This document shows positions 26,384-34,736 of a stretch of DNA of 64,000 bases, one piece after another. Under the pieces are notes generated by a model that was given only the letters and a program-made list of their open reading frames with translations, made no database searches and was not told the origin of the DNA. The position numbers and the translations under genes were made by a program. Every line of letters begins with the position of its first letter. Positions within the stretch are counted from its first letter, which is position 1. The stretch comes from Moorella sp. Hama-1 (lineage in GTDB: Bacteria > Bacillota > DSM-521 > Neomoorellales > Neomoorellaceae), in the NCBI RefSeq assembly GCF_023734095.1, contig NZ_AP024620.1, positions 1,422,501-1,486,500 on the forward strand. Direction: 5' to 3'.

Positions 26384-27900
26384 AACCACTTCTGAGCCTG
26401 CGCGGCATTACTAAGGAATTTCCCGGTGTCCTGGCTAACGATCAGGTTGACCTGGATGTTTACCCGGGGGAAGTCCATGCCCTGCTGGGGGAAAATGGCG
26501 CCGGTAAAAGCACCTTAATGAATATCCTTTACGGCCTCTACGGCGCCGATGCCGGGCAAATATTTTTGGCGGGCCGGGAAGTTACGATTGCCTCCCCCCG
26601 GGAAGCCATCGAACTGGGGATTGGCATGGTCCACCAGCATTTCATGCTGATCCCGGCCCTGACCGTATCCGAAAATATTATCCTGGGTATGGGCGGGAAG
26701 GTTCATCTTAACATGCGGGAGGCGGCGCAAAAAATCAGGGCGGCCGGGGAACAATACGGTTTAAAGGTCAACCCTGAAGCCAGGGTAGCCACCCTATCGG
26801 TCGGCCAGCAGCAAAGGGTCGAGATTTTAAAGGCCCTCTACCGGGGGGCGAAAATCCTGATCCTTGACGAACCGACGGCCGTCCTCACCCCCCAGGAAAC
26901 CGAAGAGCTGTTTGCGATTTTGCGCCAGCTTACTACCAGCGGCGTAACGGTAATCTTTATCAGCCATAAACTCAACGAAGTCATGGCCATTAGCCAGCGG
27001 GTTTCCGTATTGCGCCGCGGCCGGAAGATTAAAACAGTTTTTACCAGCGAGACCTCCCCTGAGGAATTGGCCAGCCTGATGGTCGGCCGGGAAGTAAACC
27101 TGCAGTTAGATAAACACCCTGCCTCCCCCGGTGAGCCGGTACTAGAAATAAAAGACCTTTATGTACCGGGTGAACAGAACTTGCCGGCGGTCCAGGGCAT
27201 ATCGTTGACCGTCCGGGCCGGCGAAATCTTTGGCCTGGCCGGCGTCGATGGTAACGGTCAATCGGAATTAATCCGGGCCATTACGGGGTTACAGCGGGTT
27301 CTTAAAGGCCACATCCGTATCTGCGGGCAGGAAGCAACTAATTTGCCGCCCCGGCAGCTGCTGGACCTGGGCATGGCCCATATTCCGGAAGATCGGCAGA
27401 AACAGGGCCTGATTCTGGATATGAAGATTGAGGAAAACCTGATCCTGGAGTACTTTAGCCAGGCCCCCTTTAGCAGGCATCATTTCCTGCAGGCAGGATC
27501 CATCCAAAATCTGGCGCAAAAACTCATTCAAGACTTCGATATCCGGACGCCTTCCTGCGAAATACCGGCCGGTAATCTCTCCGGCGGTAACCAGCAAAAA
27601 ATAATCCTGGCGCGCTCCCTTTACCGCCAGCCCAGATTATTGATTGCCGTTCACCCCACCCGGGGCCTGGATATCGGCGCTGCCGACTTTATTCACCGTA
27701 CCTTGATTGCCGAACGAGAACGCGGTTGCGCCATTTTACTCGTTTCCACCGAACTGGATGAAATACTCCGGGTGAGCGACCGGATCGGCATTATTTATGA
27801 AGGCCGGTTAATGGGGGTAATGGACGCCACCGGCGCTGATATTACGACTATCGGACTTTTAATGGCGGGAAGGGAGCAAGAAAACGAGGTGGCAATGTAA
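26380..27900 (+). CDS. ABC importer double ATPase (second importer)
   Basis: 506 residues with two ABC domains. Walker A of the first is GENGAGKSTLMNIL and its Walker B region is [13 protein letters not shown]. The second domain has a degenerate loop (GVDGNGQSELIR) and signature [13 protein letters not shown]. It is paralogous to 6025. The next gene starts at the base after its stop. Confidence 0.9.
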   Translation: MKPLLSLRGITKEFPGVLANDQVDLDVYPGEVHALLGENGAGKSTLMNILYGLYGADAGQIFLAGREVTIASPREAIELGIGMVHQHFMLIPALTVSENIILGMGGKVHLNMREAAQKIRAAGEQYGLKVNPEARVATLSVGQQQRVEILKALYRGAKILILDEPTAVLTPQETEELFAILRQLTTSGVTVIFISHKLNEVMAISQRVSVLRRGRKIKTVFTSETSPEELASLMVGREVNLQLDKHPASPGEPVLEIKDLYVPGEQNLPAVQGISLTVRAGEIFGLAGVDGNGQSELIRAITGLQRVLKGHIRICGQEATNLPPRQLLDLGMAHIPEDRQKQGLILDMKIEENLILEYFSQAPFSRHHFLQAGSIQNLAQKLIQDFDIRTPSCEIPAGNLSGGNQQKIILARSLYRQPRLLIAVHPTRGLDIGAADFIHRTLIAERERGCAILLVSTELDEILRVSDRIGIIYEGRLMGVMDATGADITTIGLLMAGREQENEVAM

Positions 27901-29265
27901 TTGCAAAAAGTAGATCTGCTTATTGCCGGCGGCACCCTGGTAACCATGGATGCTGCCGGGACAATAATTCCTGATGGAGCCCTAGCCATTGCCGGCGGCC
28001 AGATTGCGGCCCTGGGGCCGGAGGCTGAGGTAAGGGCCATCTGTGAAGCCAGGGAAGTAATTAACGCACGGGAACAGTATATCTTACCCGGCCTGATAAA
28101 CAGTCATACCCACCTTTTTCAGACTCTGCTTAAAGGGTTGGGGGCCGACACCCCCCTACAGACCTGGATTGCCCAACTCATAAACCCGGTGATACCTTTA
28201 CTCAAGGCCGAGGACTGTTACTATGCCGCCCAACTGGGTATCCTGGAAGCTATCCGCAGCGGCACGACGACCTTGCTGGATTTCATGTACCTGACCTACC
28301 GGCCCGAGTTTTCAGAGGCGGTGATTGCGGCCGCTAAAGACGCCGGCGTCCGTTTCCTTTACGGGCGGGGTATCCACGATACTGGCCTGGGCCGGGATGT
28401 TCCGCCCCTACTGGTTGAAGATGTAGACCATGTGCTTGAGGAAGTTGATTACCTGCGCGGGCGTTATGAAGATAAAAGTGACGGTATGCTCGCCATCTGG
28501 CTGGCCCCCTCGATAATGTGGGGCATGAGTTATGACGGCCTCCGTTCCCTGGCCGCTTATGCCCTGGAGAATAGGGTTCCTGTGACTATGCATCTCATGG
28601 AGACCGACTATGATATTGAGATTTGCCTGGCTGATTACGGCCAGCGCCCCCTGGAGGTCCTGGCCGCAACCGGCATGCTGGCTAATAGATTCCTGTTGGT
28701 ACATGGGGTCCGGGCTAATGATAGGGATTTGCAGATTATGGCGGACTATCGGGTGGCCTGGTCCCATTGCATGGCCGCCAACCTCTACCTGGGGTCCGGT
28801 ATCGCCCCCGTTACCCAGGCTGCGCCGGCTGTTGCCGTTGCCTTGGCTACCGACGGTGCGGCCAGCAACAACAGCCAGAATATGATCGAGCTTTTAAAGC
28901 TTACCGCCCTGGCCCATAAGGGCTTCCGGCGCGATCCGGCGATTATCGACGCCCGGCGGGTTGCCGCCATGGCTACTTGTGAAGGTGCCCGGGCTGTCGG
29001 CCTGGATAAAGAAATAGGGGTTCTGGCGCCTGGCTACCGGGCCGATTTAATTATTATTGACCCTTACTCCCCCACTACCACCCCGGTCCACGACCCCCTG
29101 GCAACTCTGGTCTACTCTTGCGACCAGGAAAACATCGCGACGGTGGTAATCAATGGGCGGGTGGTCATGCAGGACCGGCAGGTGATTACTATAGATGAAG
29201 AAAAGGTGCTCAGGAAGGCTGCCGCTATTGCCCGGCGTTTGCAGGGAGAGTTGTCTTGCCAGTAA
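27901..29265 (+). CDS. Amidohydrolase (TRZ/ATZ, guanine/8-oxoguanine deaminase-like)
   Basis: 454 residues. The metal-dependent hydrolase barrel shows NSHTHLFQTLLKGL (HxH), VTMHLMET and LVHGVRAND (further His), and ALATDGAASNN (Asp). Closest described relatives deaminate purine, triazine or pterin rings, but exact specificity cannot be read. It is last in the operon and starts at TTG 27901 directly after the ATPase stop, with GAGGTG inside the ATPase gene. In context it probably deaminates the imported heterocycle (inference). Confidence 0.87.
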   Translation: MQKVDLLIAGGTLVTMDAAGTIIPDGALAIAGGQIAALGPEAEVRAICEAREVINAREQYILPGLINSHTHLFQTLLKGLGADTPLQTWIAQLINPVIPLLKAEDCYYAAQLGILEAIRSGTTTLLDFMYLTYRPEFSEAVIAAAKDAGVRFLYGRGIHDTGLGRDVPPLLVEDVDHVLEEVDYLRGRYEDKSDGMLAIWLAPSIMWGMSYDGLRSLAAYALENRVPVTMHLMETDYDIEICLADYGQRPLEVLAATGMLANRFLLVHGVRANDRDLQIMADYRVAWSHCMAANLYLGSGIAPVTQAAPAVAVALATDGAASNNSQNMIELLKLTALAHKGFRRDPAIIDARRVAAMATCEGARAVGLDKEIGVLAPGYRADLIIIDPYSPTTTPVHDPLATLVYSCDQENIATVVINGRVVMQDRQVITIDEEKVLRKAAAIARRLQGELSCQ

Positions 29266-29294
29266 ATCCTCAAGCAGTATGATAACTAAAAATA

Positions 29295-29337
29295 AAGGCT
29301 GGTTTCCTGGTTAAATAAAACCGGATCCAGCCTTTTG
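29295..29337 (+). terminator. Terminator after the amidohydrolase
   Basis: AAGGCTGG (29295-29302) pairs with CCAGCCTT (29327-29334), with inner GGTT/AACC pairs, followed by TTGTT. It ends the operon that begins at 20410. Confidence 0.75.
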
Positions 29338-29413
29338 TTATGGGTTGATTTTTAGGTTGTGGCCCCTAGAAAAGGTATAGGGCTGTTTTGCCGTATCAGG
29401 TTGTAGTTTGACC

Positions 29414-30448
29414 TCAATCCGGCCAATAGAGCATGACGCGGTGAATACTCCTATCCTTGGCTTTTTCGATTGCCGCTTCCATCTGGGTGAAGGGCATGGG
29501 CAAGACATTGAACAGGGATAATTCTATCACCCCCTTGGAGATTAACTCGGCAGCAGTAACAAAACTCTGATGATCATGCATGAGACTTCCGGTGAGGGTT
29601 ATCTCCCGGTAATGAAAATCATTTATATTTAGAGTCATAGCGGAATCCGGATGGATAGGAGCGTAAACTACCAGGCGGCCATCTTTGGCTAAGGCCTGCA
29701 GGCCATCTGCTATTGCTTGCTGGCCGCCGGCGGTATAAAAAACGGCGTTAGCGCCGTAACCTTCGGTATGGCGGCGGACAAAATCCACCAGTTTTTCCTG
29801 GCGCGGGTCGAGGGCATAGTCCGCGCCGAGGGCAACGGCCTTTTGCCGGCGGAGGGCACTCGGCTGGCTGACAATTACTTGGGCTCCGTAATACCTGGCT
29901 ACGAGAATAAAAAGGAGCCCCATTAAACCGGCACCAATTACTACGGCCGTATCCCCATTCCTTAAGTTAGCCCGTTTTACGGCCCGGACCACGCAGGCTA
30001 GGGGTTCGGCTAGAATTCCGGCCTGTGAATTCTGTGTGTTGGCCAGGGGGTGAACCATATAGCGCGGCACGGCAATATATTCCGCAAAGCCAGCCGGCCC
30101 CCAGGGACGGCCCCCTGCCGGCTTTTCGGCTGCTTTTAAGCAGTGATTATCCAGTCCGCGCCGGCAATAGTAACAATCCCCGCAGCGGGTGAGGCTGGCT
30201 ACGGCTACTGGTTGGCCTATTTCCACAGGAGGTGACACCTCAGGCCCCACAGCAATGACGGTGCCGGCGATTTCGTGCCCACCCCAAAAGGGAAACTTTG
30301 CCGGTTCAACCCCAGCAAAAATAGTTTGCTCCCAAGTGCAGAGGCCGCAGGCGTCAATTTTGATTAAAACTTCGTCGGCTGCCATTTCCGGTTCGGGTAC
30401 TTTGCGCAGGGCTAATTTCCCTGGGGCGTCAAAAATTATAGCCTTCAC
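29414..30448 (-). CDS. Zinc-dependent dehydrogenase (CTWE type)
   Basis: 344 residues, MDR family: CGLCTWEQ and GGHEIAG near the N-terminus, CGDCYYCRRGLDNHC for the structural zinc, and AVVIGAGLMGLLFI for the nucleotide. It is a close paralogue of 2160 and 33678. Its start overlaps the upstream dehydrogenase stop by four bases, so the two are transcribed together on the minus strand, divergent from the LacI gene at 31701. Confidence 0.88.
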   Translation of the reverse strand: MKAIIFDAPGKLALRKVPEPEMAADEVLIKIDACGLCTWEQTIFAGVEPAKFPFWGGHEIAGTVIAVGPEVSPPVEIGQPVAVASLTRCGDCYYCRRGLDNHCLKAAEKPAGGRPWGPAGFAEYIAVPRYMVHPLANTQNSQAGILAEPLACVVRAVKRANLRNGDTAVVIGAGLMGLLFILVARYYGAQVIVSQPSALRRQKAVALGADYALDPRQEKLVDFVRRHTEGYGANAVFYTAGGQQAIADGLQALAKDGRLVVYAPIHPDSAMTLNINDFHYREITLTGSLMHDHQSFVTAAELISKGVIELSLFNVLPMPFTQMEAAIEKAKDRSIHRVMLYWPD

Positions 30449-31500
30449 AGACTATGTTCCCCCTCTCCAGGGGCCAGCAAAATTTTTAAGCCCTTGCGCT
30501 CGGCCATCATTTGGAAACCTTCCTGCCATTCTGCCAGGGGCAAGCTGGTGGTAATCAGTTGCCGGTAGCCGATCCTGCCGGCAGCCATTAAAGACAGGGC
30601 TTTTTCCCAATCCGGCCAGTTATGGCAAAATACTCCCTTTACAATTAACTCTTTATAGGAAATTTGCTCGTAATCCAGTTCTACAGGATGGCCAAAAAGC
30701 CCCACCTGGATATAGGTCCCCTGGCGGCGAATAATTTCGAGACCCAGGGCTGCTCCACTGCGGGAACCAGAACATTCAAGTACAATGTCCGGACCGTAAC
30801 CGGCGGTCAAATCAAGCAAAGTATCCTTCACGCCCTCTTCAGCTTTCTCGCCAAGGGCAAAGGTGTAGTCTGCGCCCAAAGATTTGGCTACCTGTAGGCG
30901 CTCGGCATCCGCCTCTGTACCTATCACGAACACGCGGCCCCCTTCGGCTTTGGCCACTTGGGCCGCCAGCTGGCCAATGGTCCCCGGGCCGATTACCAGG
31001 ACGTTATCGCCCCAGCTAATCCTTGCCTTGCTCACGGCGTGAACGGCTGAAGCCAGGGGCTCGCTTAAAGCGGCCGCCTCTAAAGGCAGGTTTTCCGGGA
31101 GGCGGTGCAGCATATCGCTGGCGGCAATTACATATTCAGCAAAACCACCGTTGATATCAAAGCCCAGGGATTGCCTGGATGCGCACTCCTGGTATTCGCC
31201 CCGGCGGCAGTAAAGGCACTGGCCGCAGGTGGAAAAAGTATGTTCAGTAGTTACGCGCTCCCCCACGCGCCAGTCTTTAACCCCGGGCCCAGTGCCGGCG
31301 ATCGTCCCGCTTATTTCATGTCCGGGAACTAAGGGATATTTTTTAAATTCAATGGCGCCCGAATAGATATGCATATCGGAGCCGCAGATACCGGCATAAG
31401 CTACTTTCAACAATACTTGCCCGGGGCCAGGCACTGGCTCGGGTATTTGTCGTATTTCCATGTTGCCTGCACCAGGTGCGTATTTTACCAGGGCCTGCAT
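30445..31500 (-). CDS. Zinc-dependent sorbitol/threonine-type dehydrogenase
   Basis: 351 residues with the classical MDR layout: AGICGSDMHIYSG, VPGHEISG, CGQCLYCRRGEYQEC, and VLVIGPGTIGQLAAQVA. It keeps the GSD form of the catalytic motif, unlike its three CTWE-type neighbours, so the pair probably performs two different oxidation steps. It is first gene of a two-gene unit; a LacI-type operator lies upstream at 31534. Confidence 0.88.
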   Translation of the reverse strand: MQALVKYAPGAGNMEIRQIPEPVPGPGQVLLKVAYAGICGSDMHIYSGAIEFKKYPLVPGHEISGTIAGTGPGVKDWRVGERVTTEHTFSTCGQCLYCRRGEYQECASRQSLGFDINGGFAEYVIAASDMLHRLPENLPLEAAALSEPLASAVHAVSKARISWGDNVLVIGPGTIGQLAAQVAKAEGGRVFVIGTEADAERLQVAKSLGADYTFALGEKAEEGVKDTLLDLTAGYGPDIVLECSGSRSGAALGLEIIRRQGTYIQVGLFGHPVELDYEQISYKELIVKGVFCHNWPDWEKALSLMAAGRIGYRQLITTSLPLAEWQEGFQMMAERKGLKILLAPGEGEHSL

Positions 31501-31533
31501 TTTAATTTTGCCTGCCTTTCAACGGATAATTAA

Positions 31534-31547
31534 TGTAAAGCCTTACA
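31534..31547. promoter_or_regulatory. LacI-type operator between divergent dehydrogenase and lacI genes
   Basis: TGTAAAGCCTTACA has perfect five-base arms (seven with flanking AA/TT). It sits 34 bases upstream of the dehydrogenase start at 31500, where a repressor would block that promoter. Confidence 0.6.
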
Positions 31548-31671
31548 TTTAGATATATATATTCGCCGCTACTTTGCAAATTCCTGCCGGGAGATCAATA
31601 ATAAATTAAACGGTAATAGCTTGCAATAGCTACAGTAAATAGTTTATGATTTATATATCAAAGTTCTTCAG

Positions 31672-31685
31672 CGTAACCGCTTGCA
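31672..31685. promoter_or_regulatory. LacI-type operator before lacI
   Basis: CGTAACCGCTTGCA, read on the minus strand as TGCAAGCGGTTACG, matches the motif at 32759 in inverted orientation. It immediately precedes the TAGGAG ribosome site of the LacI gene and suggests autoregulation. Confidence 0.5.
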
Positions 31686-31700
31686 TTAGGAGTGATTGTT

Positions 31701-32699
31701 TTGGCTTTGGACATGAAGGCAATCGCCGAACAAGCCGGAGTTTCGGTAGCTACTGTCTCCCGGGCCCTCAGCCGGCCGGAAATGGTGCGACCGGCTACTA
31801 GGGAAAAAATTTTGGCCTTAGTAGAGGATTTGGGTTATAAACCCAATCCCTTGGCTCGGGGTTTGGTTACAGGCAGGACAGGGCAAATTGCCTTGGTGGT
31901 GCCGACCTTAAATAATCCTTTCTTTGCCCAGTTAGTCGAAGGATGTCAAAAATTTTTGATCCCCAGGGGTTATAATCTGGTTATCTTCAGTTCCCAGGAA
32001 TATAGGGAAAAAGAATTAACCATCCTCCGCAATCTGGATCAGAGGCGCCTCGACGGCCTCATCCTTTCGGGCTCGGGTTTTTTCCCCGACGATTATCACC
32101 CTATATTGGAACAAATTAGAATGCCGGCGGTTTTAATCGAACATTTAGCCGATGTCCCCCATTTGAGTTCCGTTTATATTGATGATTACGTCGGTACTAC
32201 CATGGCCGTTCAGCACCTGGTTAATGGCGGCCACCGGCAGCTGGGGGTTATTGCCGGCAGCCCTCATATGCTGACCACCAGCCGGCGCCTGAAAGCTGTT
32301 AAAAATGTTTTAAAAGAGGCCAATCTCCCCTTTACCGGGAGGCAACTTGTTTATGGTGATTATTCCTCCCTGGAATCAGGGGCTGACAGCCTGAAGGCGT
32401 TATTTAAGACCCACCACCCACCGACGGCGGTATTTGCTTTAAATGATATCCTTGCCATTGGCGCCCTTAAGGCTGCCCGGGAGCTAGGTTTAAAAATTCC
32501 TGAGGATTTGGCGCTCATTGGCTTCGACGACATTCCCATGGCAGCTTATTGCAACCCTCCTTTGAGCACCATCCGTTCCCCCAGTTTAGAACTAGGCCAG
32601 CAGGCAGCCCGGCTCCTCCTTGAGCAATTAAGCCGGGAGAAGGCGCCGGTTAAAAAGGTTTTGTTGCCGGTTGAACTGGTATTAAGGGGTTCCTGTTAA
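31701..32699 (+). CDS. LacI-family repressor of the aldolase/kinase operon
   Basis: About 332 residues: HTH (MKAIAEQAGVSVATVSRAL), hinge (YKPNPLARGLVTGRT) and periplasmic-binding-like effector domain (IALVVPTLNNPFFAQLVEG, LIGFDDIPMAAYCNPPL). I chose TTG 31701, eight bases after TAGGAG; the GTG at 31692 overlaps that ribosome site. It is closely related to the regulator at 19212. Flanking operator-like sites at 31534, 31672 and 32759 suggest it controls itself and both flanking units. Confidence 0.9.
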   Translation: MALDMKAIAEQAGVSVATVSRALSRPEMVRPATREKILALVEDLGYKPNPLARGLVTGRTGQIALVVPTLNNPFFAQLVEGCQKFLIPRGYNLVIFSSQEYREKELTILRNLDQRRLDGLILSGSGFFPDDYHPILEQIRMPAVLIEHLADVPHLSSVYIDDYVGTTMAVQHLVNGGHRQLGVIAGSPHMLTTSRRLKAVKNVLKEANLPFTGRQLVYGDYSSLESGADSLKALFKTHHPPTAVFALNDILAIGALKAARELGLKIPEDLALIGFDDIPMAAYCNPPLSTIRSPSLELGQQAARLLLEQLSREKAPVKKVLLPVELVLRGSC

Positions 32700-32758
32700 G
32701 TGACCTAAATTTTTTTATCGTTAGAGCAGGATTTTGGGGAGCGATGGAGAAATATAAA

Positions 32759-32772
32759 TGCAAACGCTTACA
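32759..32772 (+). promoter_or_regulatory. LacI-type operator before the second aldolase
   Basis: TGCAAACGCTTACA, the best match in the window to the LacI/CcpA-family consensus, 20 bases before the aldolase start. A CcpA (catabolite) site is an alternative reading. Confidence 0.6.
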
Positions 32773-32792
32773 TTAATGTGGAGGGATGCTCG

Positions 32793-33575
32793 ATGGGAAA
32801 GTATAAACGCTTGCAGCATATTTTACGTCCCGATGACCGGACGGTTATTGTGGCTATGGATCATGGCGGTACTTCCGGTCCGATGCCGGGAATTGTTAAC
32901 CCGGAAATTACCTTGCAGCAGGTTATTGCCGGCGGCGCTGATGCTATATTAACCACCGTTGGCGTGGCTAAGAATTTCGAACGGGTTTTAGGTTCAACCG
33001 GGTTGATAATACGCCTGGATTTCCCGGCTACCGATCTGGTGACTGGAGTTTATGATTGCGAGCTTTTTATTGAAGTTGAGGAAGCCGTCCGGTTAGGTGC
33101 CGATGCCGTCATCCTTTCAGCCGGACCTGGTCAAGGTGTCGAACGGAAAACCCTTAAAAATTTGTCCCGCGTAGCGCAGGAGTGCGAACGCTACGGCATG
33201 CCGTTAATCGCCGAGATGTACCCCGGCGGTTTTAACGGCCCCGCCGAGATGATTACGATTGATAATTTGAAACTGGCGGCGCGCATTGCTGCCGAATGGG
33301 GCGCTGATATGGTTAAAATGCCCTATCGTCCTGGTTTTGACGCCGTTACTGCCGGTTGTTATATTCCCATTGTGGTTTTGGGTGGTGCCAAAACAAATAA
33401 CGAAGAAATATTTTTCACTAACATCTGGGATGCCCTTCGCAATGGGGCGCAGGGCGTAGCTATTGGCCGCAATATTTGGGGCCATCCCCAACCGGCCAGG
33501 GTGCTTAAGGTTTTAAACGCCTTGGTGCATGAAAAGACAGATGTAGCCACAGCAATGGCGCACCTGGTTAAGTAA
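32793..33575 (+). CDS. DhnA/DeoC-type class I aldolase (second copy)
   Basis: About 260 residues, clearly paralogous to 3205: VIVAMDHGGTS, GMPLIAEMYPGGF, DMVKMPYRPGFDAVTAGCY with the likely Schiff-base Lys, VVVLGGAKTNNEE, GVAIGRNIWGHPQ. I chose ATG 32793 (GGAGGG upstream); the GTG at 32778 would overlap that ribosome site. It leads the operon aldolase-dehydrogenase-kinase-flavoprotein, where a kinase would phosphorylate a sugar-like fragment and the aldolase would split it (inference). Confidence 0.88.
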   Translation: MGKYKRLQHILRPDDRTVIVAMDHGGTSGPMPGIVNPEITLQQVIAGGADAILTTVGVAKNFERVLGSTGLIIRLDFPATDLVTGVYDCELFIEVEEAVRLGADAVILSAGPGQGVERKTLKNLSRVAQECERYGMPLIAEMYPGGFNGPAEMITIDNLKLAARIAAEWGADMVKMPYRPGFDAVTAGCYIPIVVLGGAKTNNEEIFFTNIWDALRNGAQGVAIGRNIWGHPQPARVLKVLNALVHEKTDVATAMAHLVK

Positions 33576-33677
33576 AAATATTAGTATTTATCGCTAGTGT
33601 ATATACCGTCATTTTCTCCTTTGCTAGACGGTGAAAGTCGTTTCGAGTCAGACTAAATTCTTGAAGGGGTAATTTAA

Positions 33678-34721
33678 ATGCCAGGCACATATAAAGCAGC
33701 CGTGATGACGGCACCGAAAACCATTGAATTTTGGGATGTTCCCATACCTGAACCAGGCAACGGTGAAGTCTTAATAAAGGTCAAGGCGGTCGGTATCTGC
33801 ACCTGGGAGCAAAGGATTTACCAGAGCGCCAAACCCGATGCCTATCCTTTCTGGGGCGGGCACGAGATCGCCGGGGTCGTTGCTAAGATTGGTCCTGGGG
33901 TACGCAATGACCTGCAGGAAGGAGATCATGTAGCCATCGCCAGCCTCACCCGCTGCGGCGAATGCTATTTCTGCCGCCGTGGCCTGGACAACCTGTGCCT
34001 GTACGCTGAAACTCCTATGCCCGGCCAGCCTAAAGGGCCGCGGGGTTTTAGCGAGTACCTCCTGGTACGCGGTTATGAATGCTATAAAATCTCCCCTGAA
34101 TTGGACTTTACCCAGGCCGCCTTGTCTGAGCCGGTGGCTTGCTGTACCCGCAGCGTCAGGCAATTGGCGGTCGCTTTCGGCGATACCGTTGTCATTCAGG
34201 GAGCTGGCATTATGGGGCTTTTGCACGCTAAATTGTGCAAGCTCCGGGGAGCTACGGTTATTATCGCCGAACCGGATGCCGCCAGGAGAGAAGCCGCCTT
34301 AAAAGCTGGCGCCGATTACGCCCTTAATCCCCTCGAAGAAGACCCTACCGGTTATGTGCGGCGGCATGTCAATCCCCAGGGTGCCGAGATAGTTGTTTTT
34401 ACGGCCGGCGGCCCGGTCGCTTTTCAACAGGCTGTTACGACAGTAGCGGCCGGCGGGCGCATTATGCTTTACGGCTCCATGCACCCCTCGGGCACGGTTA
34501 CCATTGATGCCAACGATATTCACTATCGTGAGTACCGCTTGCTGGGCAGTTCCCGCCACGACAAAGAAAGTTTCCGGGAAGCGGTGGCCCTGCTATCCAG
34601 CGGGAGCATTAAAGTCGACGATATGGTAAGCACCGTTCTTCCCTTCGACCAAATCCAGGCTGGCTTTCAATTAGCCCTCGCCGGTGGTCAGTACCGGGTT
34701 GTACTGCGAATCGCAGAATAA
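33678..34721 (+). CDS. Zinc-dependent dehydrogenase (CTWE type, third copy)
   Basis: 347 residues, MDR family: VGICTWEQRIY, GGHEIAG, CGECYFCRRGLDNLC, VVIQGAGIMGLLHAKL. It is closest in motif to 2160, and both directly follow an aldolase gene. About 100 bases separate it from the aldolase; nothing else is seen in that gap. Confidence 0.88.
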   Translation: MPGTYKAAVMTAPKTIEFWDVPIPEPGNGEVLIKVKAVGICTWEQRIYQSAKPDAYPFWGGHEIAGVVAKIGPGVRNDLQEGDHVAIASLTRCGECYFCRRGLDNLCLYAETPMPGQPKGPRGFSEYLLVRGYECYKISPELDFTQAALSEPVACCTRSVRQLAVAFGDTVVIQGAGIMGLLHAKLCKLRGATVIIAEPDAARREAALKAGADYALNPLEEDPTGYVRRHVNPQGAEIVVFTAGGPVAFQQAVTTVAAGGRIMLYGSMHPSGTVTIDANDIHYREYRLLGSSRHDKESFREAVALLSSGSIKVDDMVSTVLPFDQIQAGFQLALAGGQYRVVLRIAE

Positions 34722-34736
34722 GGGGGAATATACCTC

